Positions 18,341-28,756 of a stretch of DNA of 42,685 bases are shown one piece after another. Within the stretch, counting starts at the first letter, position 1, and every line of letters begins with the position of its first letter. Made by a program: the position numbers and the translations under genes. The DNA is from Chara braunii (lineage: Eukaryota > Streptophyta > Charophyceae > Charales > Characeae): contig BFEA01001130.1 in the NCBI GenBank assembly GCA_003427395.1, positions 82,656 through 125,340 on the forward strand. Reading direction: 5' to 3'. The notes beneath the pieces were generated by a model. The model was not told the origin of the DNA, did no database searches, and saw nothing but the letters and a program-made list of their open reading frames with translations.

Positions 18341-19180
18341 GGTGGACGCTAACTTTTATGATTGGCCACCATTGCGGGGCCCTCAGGCGATTGAAGATTA
18401 CAAGGCCTCATGCGCGAGTCCTAAAGCACCCCTCTTGTATATGAGAGACTCAAGGACCTCTACTTTTGCCTTTCCTACTCTAAGTCTGCTCTGACTGGTT
18501 CGGAGAGGAAGAGGGCAGGCGGGATTGCAACCCGTACTCCGCAGGAAGACCTTGTGGGAGGTATACCCACCGATTGCGGGAGCTCTACAGCAGCACAGAC
18601 GGGGTTCTGGAGGTACGGAACACACAAGTATAACCACTTTTTCACATGTGATCCTATCCCCTAAAACATACAACTCTCTATCTGTTTGAAGGTATGACTG
18701 AGAAAACTTATTACTTTTGTTTGGTTTTCAAGACTTTATCGATGAAGTTAATTGAATAAGTATGAGTGAGAATTAAGATTTTGTATACAAATTTAAACAG
18801 GATGGATGGGGGAAGGCGGGAGGAAGGTGTTTTGCTTGTGTCTGGCCAGGTCAACCAAAGGTTGAGTCCATTCCAAGTGCATGGGTTTAGTGCTATGTTT
18901 TTTTTTGTATGCGGTTGTTTGCTTGATTTGGGTCGCATGTTTTTCTTGGCGTTTTTGAACGGAGGATGGGACCCACAAGTTGGAAACTCAGAATCCTTGT
19001 TTCTTTTATTATTGAACAAGGTTGGGCACATTCGAAGTGTGTGTGTCCAGTTCGATGTTTATTTATAAGGGGGACACAGGCAAAGGCTAGTCACACCTTT
19101 AGTTTGTTATCAAGTCATGAGTGGCGAACTGAAGTAGAACCAGAGTATAAAATCTGATATAATTATTTATGTATTATATC
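18341..19180. other. Unassigned region
   Basis: AT content rises from about 18680. Overlapping frames on both strands (18711-19068) show no domain. No repeat partner is found in the window. Confidence 0.35.
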
Positions 19181-19890
19181 ATTGGCAGGCCAAACTCGAT
19201 AAGTTGGGAGATCTGGCTGCATAAGCCGATAGAAGACAAAAGTAGAAAATAAATGAGATTCAAAATATAAAATTGAGAGGTAACTTTGGGCAGGTTGACT
19301 TCTCCATAAGTTTGGTAGTTCGGTCCTATGCCCATAATAACATAAAGGCAGAGAGAGAATATAAAACTTAGATATTTGTCTGAACATAATTGAGGGTTGG
19401 TTGGGGACATCCATGAGTTCCGAGTGACCTGACCATCTGTCAGAAGAGAGAATGAAGGTGTGATCGTACTTATTGAAAATAGTTGTCTTGCGGAAGCTGG
19501 GCGAATCCATAAGTTGCGGGTTGTTCAAACATACGCACATGTTGTTTGTCTACGTTATATGTCATTATCTAGGCTGGATAGCCACATGTGTTTTCGTTAT
19601 ATGCCTCTTGTTGTTTATTCACGCAGAGGTTGGACCCCTCATAAGTTGAGGGGGCTCAATTATTTGTGTATGCTGAATGTTTAGGCTGACCAGCCTCACC
19701 ATAAGTTGGTGCGACTTGGTCATATGCCTTATGTCAATCGGATAGGCAAAAGTTAGTCACACCATAAGTTGGTGTGACATAGTCATATGCCTTACGCTTA
19801 CTTGGTCTACCAAGCTAGGGCACCAGAAGTTGTCAAGTTAGTCATACCCATAAGTTAGTCGTACCCATAAGTTGGGTTATCTGATCTTAT
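19181..19890 (+). repeat. Array of hairpins with conserved TAAGT apical loop
   Basis: TAAGT occurs at 19200, 19307, 19510, 19642, 19702, 19765, 19851 and 19868, with a TGAGT variant at 19414. Most are centred in a small stem: CCCCTCA/TGAGGGG (19635-19641, 19647-19653), CACCA/TGGTG (19697-19701, 19707-19711), TCACACCA/TGGTGTGA (19757-19764, 19770-19777), ACCCA/TGGGT (19863-19867, 19873-19877). Several have an outer stem too: TGACCA/TGGTCA with AGGC/GCCT (19683-19729), GGGCA/TGCCC (19288-19333), AGGCA/TGCCT (19744-19792). The stems differ in sequence but keep pairing. Confidence 0.8.
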
Positions 19891-21569
19891 GCTTTAGGTA
19901 AGAAACGGCAAAAGGGGAATAACAGGAGACTTGAATGGACTATTAGATCTGAAAAACAATTGGTGAGTGATGCTATTGTGCTCATTAGTGTGTGCTCTTG
20001 GGTTTATCTTTCAGGGTTGTCTTTTGATAGCTTGTGCTGGAGCTATACGTAGATAAGATGGATGATGGGAGGGAAGCCACGATGCCATCTTCAAGAGAAG
20101 GATCGTGTAGACTATCTCCAATTTTAATTGTCAAGTGAGTGTCAGAAGTTAGTCCCAAGTATAGTTGTACTTTGCTTTCATATTTTCATCTTTATATAAA
20201 TCTTGGCAGTCCCTTTTTCCTACGGGAAGAGCTGCGGAAATTTTTACAAAACCGAAAGAGTTAGTCATTTTTAGGTTCGTGAAATTTCTGGAAAGGCCCT
20301 TTTCCAACGGGAAGCGCTGCTGAACGTTTCTGAAATTTTGGAGAGAGATTATTTCTGCTAGGAGAAATTTGGCAATCCACCGGGATATGATGCCAAAATT
20401 CTCGATAACTTCTTGTACCGATTAGAGGAAGGTAAAAAAAGAAGCTAGTAGAGGAGTTAGGCTACGAGATGGAGCATGTCCTCCATTTGTTTTAAATGTA
20501 GTATTGGTCCTTTATGACCTATTCTGTGATGCAGGTTTATATATTCGATTGAAGGCTTGATTCGTTCGATTTGATCCTACAAAGGATCACTCTTCTGTTA
20601 TCCTCTTATAGCAAATCCGTTTACGACGCTTTTTACCTGCTTCTGTATCTCAACCAAAGGCCTTAGCCCTTGTGGGTTTTCATGTTCCTTGGGATTTTTA
20701 CCAAGACTTCTTTCTGAATGGCAATTTTCAAAGACAGAGTATCTTTGTTAAGGGATGGTGGAAAGTGGTTGGGGCTCGTGTGCGTAAGGCAGGGTATGAG
20801 TCATAGGAAACGGTAAAGTTAACTCCCTTAGTGTATCCAATGTTGTTGTTTAAACTGTGCGATCACAGGTATGCATGAAAGATTCTGGATTGAGCCTTGG
20901 TGATTGTCTTTGTATTGTGTGAATGCAGATGGACAAGCCACAATATTTGTCATGAGAGCGATCGTCTAATGACACACAACCTCTTTGTTTAACTGACTGG
21001 ACCTTTTTATTTTGAGTGGTCATGATAGTTAAGTAAACATGCGTGCCCATAACTTCACAACACCCGCAAAAATGCGCACGCTCGTCTTTGCTATTTGTAT
21101 TAGTTGGTCAGACGTTGGTCTTGAACCTGGACTTCGAGGTCCTTGTCCAGGACATTCTAAGTTCCAACTCAACACAAATGGGTTTCCCCTATACACTGAG
21201 CTCTTGCACGTTGCCCATCTTAGCGCCCTGCATAGAGGTCTTAAGCGTCGCAAAGGTTGAACAACTCATCCTTTAAACCACCAATCCATCACCCCCTGTA
21301 CTGTTCATTTTTCTTGACGACAGGTACCAGACCGAAATCTACAGTGATCAGGCATGGAGGAGGCTTGGTGGGGGTGGGGCTGGCGGGCCCGCAATTGAAA
21401 GAGAGTGCCACTGTGTGACAGCCACACCGCACTCGGCACACTCTACAAATGCACACTGCCCATAAAGCGTCCAACTGCATGTACAGTGTTATGTAGTAGA
21501 ACGGTGCCCATGCAGTTACAGTGCCTCGCGGTTTCCCGTGAAAACCGCCCTCCCAGCTCGACAGGGCAG
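19891..21569. other. Unassigned region with one short repeat pair
   Basis: Two related segments, at about 20209 and 20296, share CCTTTTTCC-ACGGGAAG-GCTGC-GAA words about 86 bp apart. Otherwise nothing is recognisable on either strand. Confidence 0.4.
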
Positions 21570-21800
21570 ACTGCTGTTACTCTGTTGGTACACCCAAGAA
21601 CTGTTGAAATACATACCGGAGTTCGAGTCCATCTCCCATAAGATTACTTCTTTACTTTCTCGGCATTTTGGCTAGTGAAGTGCAATCATGACACCTCAAG
21701 GCCGTGGTCGTTTCTCAAGAAAAGGAAGGGAAAAAAAATCAAGAGCAAAAAAAAACAAAATAAACTGCATGCCAGCTCAGCAGGACGGACAGCTGCACTC
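21570..21800 (+). mobile_element. SINE-like copy, diverged
   Basis: A degenerate A-box TTACTCTGTTGG (21577-21588) and B-box GAGTTCGAGTCC (21619-21630) are followed by an ATGACACCT...CGTGG body and an A-rich tract. Related to the copy at 21940, and more distantly to 15408. Confidence 0.55.
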
Positions 21801-21939
21801 GAAACAAGCAAACGAAAGAGCCCACAGGCATAGATCAGAACAGACTCACAGTAGGAATGTATCTGACTGGAATTACGGTCAGATCTGGATGAATCTGACA
21901 GCAATCACGTCCAGAGCTTAGTGGAACAAGTCCTAGTTC

Positions 21940-22190
21940 CAATATGCCCTCAGTTGGTACACCCACGAACTCTTGAAATACAACCCTAAGTTCGAATCCA
22001 GTTCCCATAGACATAATTCGAAAATACATGTTGCTCTCTCTGATGATACCTCCTTTTTTTCTTTCTTTTTTTTCCAATGATGATACCTAAAGAACGTGGC
22101 CCTGTCAAAGCAAAGAAAAAGAAATGCAACCCCAAAAAGAAAAAGCAAACAAAGAGAAAAATCGCAAACGGACAGGACTGCAATGATGAG
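21940..22190 (+). mobile_element. SINE-like copy, diverged
   Basis: An A-box-like GCCCTCAGTTGG (21946-21957) and B-box AAGTTCGAATCC (21988-21999) are followed by ATGATACCTAAAGAACGTGG (at about 22078) and an A-rich tail ending near GGACAGG. The order of modules matches the copy 370 bp upstream, with short insertions. Confidence 0.6.
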
Positions 22191-22396
22191 GGCTGCCTAC
22201 CTACCTTTCCTTTATGTCACATATGTTGCTGGTACCAGTGCCATGTCCCGCCTGGTTGAATTTGCGGTCACTGTAGTTGTTAGGCTCGGGAAAATGCACT
22301 TTCTGGTCGAACAATTTAGCCTCCGATGGACTGGTGGTTTAACCTTTATATCGTGAAGGAGATTTCCCTCCTGATATCTCATCTCAGGCATAAGAG

Positions 22397-23592
22397 TGTC
22401 GTATGCAACGTCGAAGCCCGCAGAGGGTCGAGCAATTGTGGGTAACGCTTCAAGCGTCACCGTGACAGTTGGTCGCAAGAGTTCGCATAATTGAATATTA
22501 TGATTTCTCTCGCTCAAGCAACCCTCTTGAGCATTTTCGTGTGCGAGCTACACCTGAAGTCTCACACGGAATAAGTTATGGGTCAGACGCTCGCGAAGGG
22601 GATAATGTGCGCCTTGGCCATTTCCTTACATACGACTGTCGTGGCCAACGCACGCACGTGTTTTGCATAGGCTCAAGCCTATAAAGATTACACGATTGCC
22701 CACGTACGACAAAGTGACTTTCCTTATTTACAATTATTTTGGGGTAACGACAAGGTTTCGGGAAGAAGGGTTAGCTTCTTACCAGTGGTGCGCCAAACAA
22801 CTCACTACCACTCCAAATTCTCTTCTGCCTTCGTTGCCATTTTACCCTACCCCTCTCGGGGCAGAGCAGGGTGCAGCAGATTGCAGGGTGCTCGATTCGC
22901 TTTTGCACTCGCTAAAGGATTGACCCTTTAGTGCGCGCGTCGGCCAGCGCCTGAGCGTCGACGATCCCATGATTTAGATGAAACGACACATTCTTGGGCA
23001 CCACGTAGAACACCATCATTGCGACTACTCATGTATTCGTGCATCGCTAGTCATAATGATTGAGCCCTGCGAAAAGACGTTTATTTATGCGAAGTCTTGC
23101 TCGGGACATCTTAACGTTCAGACCCGCGAACTGTTACGGATCTAGTGGAAAAAGGGAATAGGCATGATATTGCAAGTAGGAACGAGATTTAGTAAAAAGT
23201 GTATCGCGTGGTTCGAATGGTTGTCCTACTCGACCGACGTATGATCACGTTGGAGAGATCATCGCCTCGAGTGGCGATTCACGCGCGGGTCCGATTTAGG
23301 CGTTAACGAACGAGAAAACGCCCTCGGCTGGGCCACCTCTGTGAATGCATACGAAAAGCCTTCGCACGTGGTCCGGTAGCTCGATGGGGATACGCCCACC
23401 CAAGGGAAGGTGACAACTCTCGCGGGTAGAGGAAAGTTATGCCTCGCGTGACCCTACCTTATCGTAGGGGCTCGCGAGAGGTACGATTGGCACACTCGAT
23501 CGACGCGGCAAAATGATCTACGCGACCAGTCTTGCAAAAATCATGCGCGATGCAGCCAGGAGGGTCCCCCTACGGCATCGATGAGCTCGACA
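22397..23592 (+). repeat. Candidate 5' LTR of the second gypsy-type element
   Basis: The 3' edge is set by the PBS two bases downstream; the LTR ends in CGACA at 23588-23592. TGTCG at 22397 makes a matching 5-bp terminal inverted repeat and gives about 1.2 kb; another TGTCG at 22637 is an alternative start. The stretch is CpG-rich, with a TATA-like TTTATTTATG near 23081. No partner 3' LTR is visible, so the 5' edge is inference. Confidence 0.5.
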
Positions 23593-23594
23593 GG

Positions 23595-23612
23595 TGGCGC
23601 CGTTGTCGGGGA
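23595..23612 (+). other. Primer binding site, Asp tRNA type
   Basis: TGGCGCCGTTGTCGGGGA differs at one base from TGGCGCCGTTGCCGGGGA, the complement of the tRNA-Asp 3' end used by Athila and Tat type plant elements. It lies at the right distance upstream of gag. Confidence 0.85.
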
Positions 23613-24056
23613 TACCGGCTGCCTATCGGGGTCCTTAGTGAACGAACCCAGGTTAAGTGCAAGCTGATGATCCAGGCAAAACGACAAACTTTATTTTTGA
23701 TCTGATAGGTATGATAAGTTCTGGCAATCATGCTAGATTAGGCAAGGGGAAAGGTGTATATGTTGTACCGTATGTGCGTCATGGCACCTGTAGTTACATT
23801 TGCAGTTAAGATATCTGATTATGAGTACGGTAAAAGCTTGCTCGTGATTTGTTTAAGTGCCAACGTGCGGCATATCGAAATTAGAATGGTGAATGGTAAG
23901 ATTGGGTTCTTTGTATAAAAGTGGATAGGATATTAGTAAGGAGTACGCAATGGTAGAAAAATGAGAAAAAAAGTAACGATTGGTTACAATAGAGATAAAT
24001 AGTATAAGGGGTTGATAAGTTGTCAATGGATTTATTTTTTTTTCCCTACAGGGTCT
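23613..24056 (+). other. Leader of the second gypsy-type element
   Basis: This covers the sequence between PBS and recognisable gag. A protein-like patch (ARLGKGKGVYVVPYVRHGT) near 23730-23790 may be a gag N-terminal remnant. The rest is AT-rich with no feature. Confidence 0.4.
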
Positions 24057-26360
24057 AAAAGAAGTGTATAGATACCAGACGTCGATGGGAATGCGTCGCC
24101 AGAGGACCTGATCAAGGCCCCGAGAGTTGACACTGCTACAGGTGTTAAAGGTCGACATCTTCCTTTTCAAATGAGAAGGGTATCAGAATGGTTGGAGTTG
24201 TTATAACACGTTACAACTGAGGCAGCTGATGCATATAATTTTAAATTGATGCCCAAATATGTTTGGTGGTAGATTCGGCCAGAGGTCATGAAGGTGGCTG
24301 CAAATTTTAAAGAAGAAATGCAAAGGCGTTTCAAGTTGGGGGACGGTCTGTTGACAAAAGCAGACCTAGAAGTCTTAAGCCGAAACGAGTTCAACATAGT
24401 GGCTGCATTCGCTGCGACTTTTGAGAAAATGGCAAAAAGAGTTCCTCGATGGTCGAAGAGGAACAATGTGTGACTTTACAGCGGCACTTCGCAGATTTCA
24501 AAACCCATGCTTTAACTAAGCGGGGTGCCCCGGACAAAAAGTTGACACGAGCCACAAATAAATGAAGCGTGACGGATGGAGAATTGGACCAAGTAGACCT
24601 CTTCCAGATGAGGCAAGCCAAGCAAAAGCGGAAGGCCATGGATGTCATAATAGGAGGTGGTCAGGACCTCAAAAAAATTCTGAAGGAGGTGGTGGCCATG
24701 TATCCGCCACTAAAGAGGCAAACGCTCTAAGGAAAGCAATAACAGTGACCCATGTTCAGGGTAAAGTAAAGAAAACGGTAGCAAGAGAGGAGTTGGAAGA
24801 AGAAGAAGAAGACGAAGAGGAACAACCTTAGCTCCAAAAATTCACAAAGGCTAAGAGAAAGGCCAAAACTTTGGCACAACGAGGACAAGGCTCAGGAAGG
24901 GGTCAGGGTTCCCAAGCAATACCGATGCCGGAACCCGAGTCTCAGGGCCAGGCAGGAATGATAATGCCCTCACAATTTAGCAAAGTACCGTTTGGACAAT
25001 GGTCAGTCTATGCAACTCTAAGTCCTTGGCATGGCGCATGAGTGTACAGCTTAGACCCTATTCGGGTGCACGAACCATTCTGCCGTCATGCGGATTTCGA
25101 GGCCTTAAGCTCACCAAACAACCCAACCACAAAAATCGGCGCCACAAGGATCTCAAGCTAAGCCGACAGGGACAAGGACGGGGAAAAGCTAGAGGAAATG
25201 GAGGCCGAGGAGGAGTCGAAAGCGGAAATGTGTCAGAAATTCTGATGGAGGAGGAAATGGGGAATGGAACACTTCAGGGAGTCAGGGAGGCAAAAAAGAT
25301 GAACAAGGATATGGCAGAGGAAGAAGATTGGAGGAACGCGATCTGTCGGCACTGTGCCCAAAAATGGCACATGATTAGCACGAATATAGATGGGGATGTC
25401 TACGACAAGTTTGGAGACTATATCGACCTTACGATCTTAGGAGGGATGAGGAAAGAGGCTATACTACGAGCCAATGGGTCAAATGCATCGGCCCCTCCAA
25501 CTATGTTCCGTATCTGGCAAGAGGAAGACACTCTCCCTCGCATAAGGATAGAAGGGTTAGGAGAGAATGAGGTGGAGCAAAAGATGAGGGCCGACGCCGT
25601 AAGACGAGCGATTGTGGTAGAATCGAACAATGAGGAACAAGAAGATTATCGGATCGAGGCAGGAAGAACGCTGGAAAGAATGGAGGATCTAGTGGCGAAG
25701 ATAAAAGATATCAAAGACAGTTGCACAATATATGTGAAGAGGTTAAGGAGTGGAAAGGGAAGAGGCCGGTGGTATACCTCTGTGATTCGGGCCCAGAAGC
25801 TCTGAGAGAACCTGTGAATTTACTAGGAGTAACAATTTCAGGCCCGACGCTTCCATCTAGGATGGCTTTTAGGACACCATTGAGACAAGGAAGAGCGCCA
25901 TTGGTGGTACGAACAAGGACGAAAGGAGCGGTGAATAGCCACCTCAAGATGTTCTTGAGCACAGCGGAGAGAAAGAGACAGCAGAGATTTCAGAGGATGA
26001 GGATGAAGAGGATGAAAAGATAAGGCAAGAAGAGGACAGACAAGCAGAGAAGAAAGCTAAAAAGAGAGGTGCCAAGAGACCCAAGACAGACACGGAGAAG
26101 TCTCAAAAAGGGAAAGAAAAGAAGTACATTGTCCGGATGGAAGAAGGCTTTGACGTCGAAGGAATGATTAATAGACTCCTTGAGGGTCATAACAACCTTA
26201 TTAATTTGAAGGATATCCTTGCCTCAACTCCTAAGCTACGAGACGATCTAAAAGCTCGATTCTTCAGAAGGATGGTGGATACTATGCGTTTGGAAACTAT
26301 AATTCCCAAAGAAGCGGAATGGGCAGAAACAGGCACTAAGATGGACTGGAAGTTGTAGCA
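24057..26360 (+). pseudogene. Gag-like region of the second element, many stops
   Basis: Coding-like blocks change frame repeatedly. The early block (24057-24473) includes VAANFKEEMQRRFKLGDGLL and FEKMAKRVPRWSKR. The next (24450-24730) includes DLFQMRQAKQKRKAMDVII and LKEVVAMYPPLKRQT. An acidic and basic charged stretch follows. A zinc-knuckle-like ICRHCAQKWHMIST at about 25345 keeps C-C-H but lacks the final Cys. A conserved-looking block at 26116-26356 (YIVRMEEGFDVEGMINRLLEGHNNL) runs up to the protease. The functions are those of a capsid and nucleocapsid precursor by position. It cannot be translated as a whole. Confidence 0.65.
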
Positions 26361-26965
26361 TGTGAGTGCCAAAATGTGACAGTTAAGGGGAAGCCATGCA
26401 CGACAATTGTGGACACAAGCGTCGAGATGAACCTCATAAAGTATGAACATGCTATGCGCTTGGGGATGGAGATTGATCGCTCCGATAATGGGATTCTCAT
26501 GAGAACTAATAGCAGATCGGTGTTGGTAGGGACCGCATCAAGTGTGGTCGTAGAGATTAGAAAAGGAAAAGTAAGTTGTTTCTTAATAATACTAGATATG
26601 GACCATCCTATCCTATTGGGCCGACCATTCTTAAGTAGAACCAAATCCCTCATACTTAATACGCATGATGGGACGATGTTCCTTGTTTTATGCAACCAAG
26701 TATGTGGCAATTATGAGGTTGTCACATGCAGGAACACAAGGTCGCGAAGTGTAAGTAATCGGCCCAGTCCCGGCTCTTCACATTCGAAGAGTCAAAGGAA
26801 GAGAAAAAAAGGTTGGAAAGGGAGGAATTCGAGGAGGAAGAACTAGAGGCTTTGTCTCTTAGTTTGGCTAACATAGGCGATGCTATGGTCATAGTATCTA
26901 CCTTTGGGATAACAGACTCAGAGGCAGTAGAGGCCTTGAAAGAAAGAGTGATGGCGCAAATGTGA
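26361..26965 (+). pseudogene. Aspartic protease domain of the second element, active site damaged
   Basis: Reads TVKGKPCTTIVDTSVEMNLI, then VEIRKGKVSCFLIILDMDHPILLGRPFLSRT. The D-S/T-G-A signature is DTSV here: Gly to Ser and Ala to Val, each explicable by one transition. The HPILLGRPFL flap-side motif is retained. A charged tail (ELEALSLSLANIGDAM) follows. By family role it would cleave the polyprotein; here it is likely inactive. Confidence 0.75.
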
Positions 26966-27016
26966 GAAGGAGAGGCAGCGTTAATATATCATTTGCCTGG
27001 ACGAGTAGGAGGACAT

Positions 27017-27120
27017 AGATCGCTCTGATTATGGGATTCTCATAGGAACGAATAATAGATTCGTATTTGTAGGGACCACATCCGTGTGGTGGTAGAGATT
27101 AGAAAGGTAAAAGACGGTTT
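27017..27120 (+). repeat. Displaced partial copy of the protease sequence
   Basis: GATCGCTCTGATTATGGGAT and the next 80 bp repeat 26474-26580 at about 85-90% identity by eye. The piece sits where the N-terminal part of RT should begin, so a stretch of the element was replaced by duplicated protease sequence. Confidence 0.8.
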
Positions 27121-27139
27121 ATAATATCACTTATAAATC

Positions 27140-27838
27140 TTTATTCTGATTACGACCAATTTTCTGTTTACCAATCAGATAGACTCATGATGGCCATGCA
27201 TACACCCAGAGGTCTGATTCACATGAATGTCGCACCACAAGGATGGACGAACACAGTCGTCGTGGTTCAAAGGCATATGGTAATAGTTATGCAAACAGTT
27301 AGTCCTCATATCACACAACCGTACATCAATCATCTGATTGTGAAAGGATTAAAGGAGAACGGTGAGCAAGGTTATGCCAGGAATTTGACGATTTGTTTTG
27401 GATTATGTGCAAGATCCATACAAGGTTCTAGACTTATTAACATAATATAACCTTACTGCGGCTGGATCCAAATTGAGGCATTGTATGCGTGGAGCAACTA
27501 TCTTAAGGTTTGTGTGCGACGAGACGAGTCGTTGGCCAAATACTAATAAGACCAACAAGATTCTCGAATGGCCAACGCCATTCGAGACAATGACGAAAGT
27601 GATGAGCTTCCTAGGAACATGTGGATTTTGGAAAGTTTTCATTAAAGGGTTTGCTGGAAAGACATACCACCTGCGAACACTTGTGCATGGAGGCCAAAAA
27701 TGGAAACAGAGAGACAAGCAAGAGTTAGTAATTCAAGATCTCGATAAACAATTTGAGGAAGGAGGTCTAGTAATGAGAGTACCTGACCATGCTGCCACAT
27801 TGATCAGAGCATTTATTATGGAGACAGACGCAACTTTA
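27140..27838 (+). pseudogene. Reverse transcriptase of the second element, catalytic Asp pair lost
   Basis: Recognisable blocks: YDQFSVYQSDRLMMAMHTPRG, MNVAPQGWTNTVVVVQRHM, PYINHLIVKG, then after frameshifts KILEWPTPFETMTKVMSFLG and CGFWKVFIKGFAGKT. The YxDD box is YINH, so both catalytic Asp are replaced. The N-terminal fingers are absent. Order and motifs fit Ty3/gypsy RT followed by the connection to RNase H. Confidence 0.8.
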
Positions 27839-27876
27839 TGATCAGAGCATTTATTATGAAGACAGACGCAACTTTA
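27801..27876 (+). repeat. 38-bp tandem duplication inside RNase H
   Basis: 27801-27838 and 27839-27876 differ at one base. The unit encodes the IMETDATL/IMKTDATL segment that carries the first catalytic Asp of RNase H. Thirty-eight is not a multiple of three, so the duplication breaks the frame. Confidence 0.95.
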
Positions 27877-28200
27877 ACTGCCTTAGGAGGTGTATTAATT
27901 CAGAAAGGCTGCAAAGGAGAAGAACGACCACTACGGTTTGAAAGTCGAACGCTTAACACAACTGAGAGAAATTATTATGAGTTTAAGCGTGAAACATTGG
28001 CAATTCTCCATTGTTTATGAATTTTCAAAAACTATTCAACTATTGTCGCAGGTTCTCTTAAGAATTACGCTCCTTCGGATTCAACTATTGTCAAATGGCT
28101 AACTTATATCTGGATGTTTGACTTCGAATTGGAACATATTCCAGTGAACAAAAATGGAGTTGATGGGTTAAGTCGCGTTAACAAGGATAAGGGTAATTAA
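27839..28200 (+). pseudogene. RNase H of the second element
   Basis: Reads KTDATLTALGGVLIQKGCKG, RFESRTLNTTERNYYEFKRE, TLAILHCL, and near the end LTYIWMFDFELEHIPVNKNG followed by VDGLSRV. The TDA, ERNY...E and VDGLSR motifs of gypsy RNase H are there. A stop at about 28020 and a deletion after IFKNY remove part of the centre. Confidence 0.8.
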
Positions 28201-28756
28201 GGAGTAGTTGAGGACACTCCACTAGTCGACGACATTTTGGGAAAAAAAAAATATGTAAAGCTCCACACTAACTCATGGTCACTAACCGTATATGCGCATG
28301 TTGCTACCGGACGACCAGTGTGGCTTGCACCTTCAGGTCATTAACGACAGCCATACATAGTCCTCAAACCTTTTGTTGAGGAAAATTCGTAGCATACGTA
28401 GGGAGTGGAATGGATGATGGAATTGACACTGGCAGATAAATATGGATTAGAGGAGTTGATCACAGTGGAAAGTGGATCCAGAAGGTGAAGAAACATCAAA
28501 CGTTGGTAAGTGGAGTGTGTCTCCTAACCAATCCAATGCCTTAAGAAGAGATCCCTAGGATTAAGGGAGAAAGACAAAACAGAGAGGAGAATGTGATCCA
28601 CGAAGGAGAGGATGATAATGTTGAGGAACGAGAGATAAACGAGGCATTTCGCGCAGAACAATATATTGGGGTATATCTCGAACTTGAAAGAGATGGTCAT
28701 TTGTTCATGAGTAAAGGAAGGAATCCCAAAAGAGTGGTATGTGGCATCACTCAATA
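28201..28756 (+). pseudogene. RNase H-integrase linker, decayed
   Basis: Patches such as WMMELTLADKYGLEEL (about 28413) and INEAFRAEQYIGVYLELERD (about 28637) look coding, in changing frames with stops. They fit the spacer between RNase H and integrase. There is no known catalytic role. Confidence 0.5.

Noticed and set aside
19181-19890. CRISPR-like array
   Set aside because: Spacing is irregular, repeats are not uniform in length, no cas genes exist, and the sequence is eukaryotic.
22077-22259. Lys-rich small frame
   Set aside because: It arises from the A-rich tail of a SINE-like copy.
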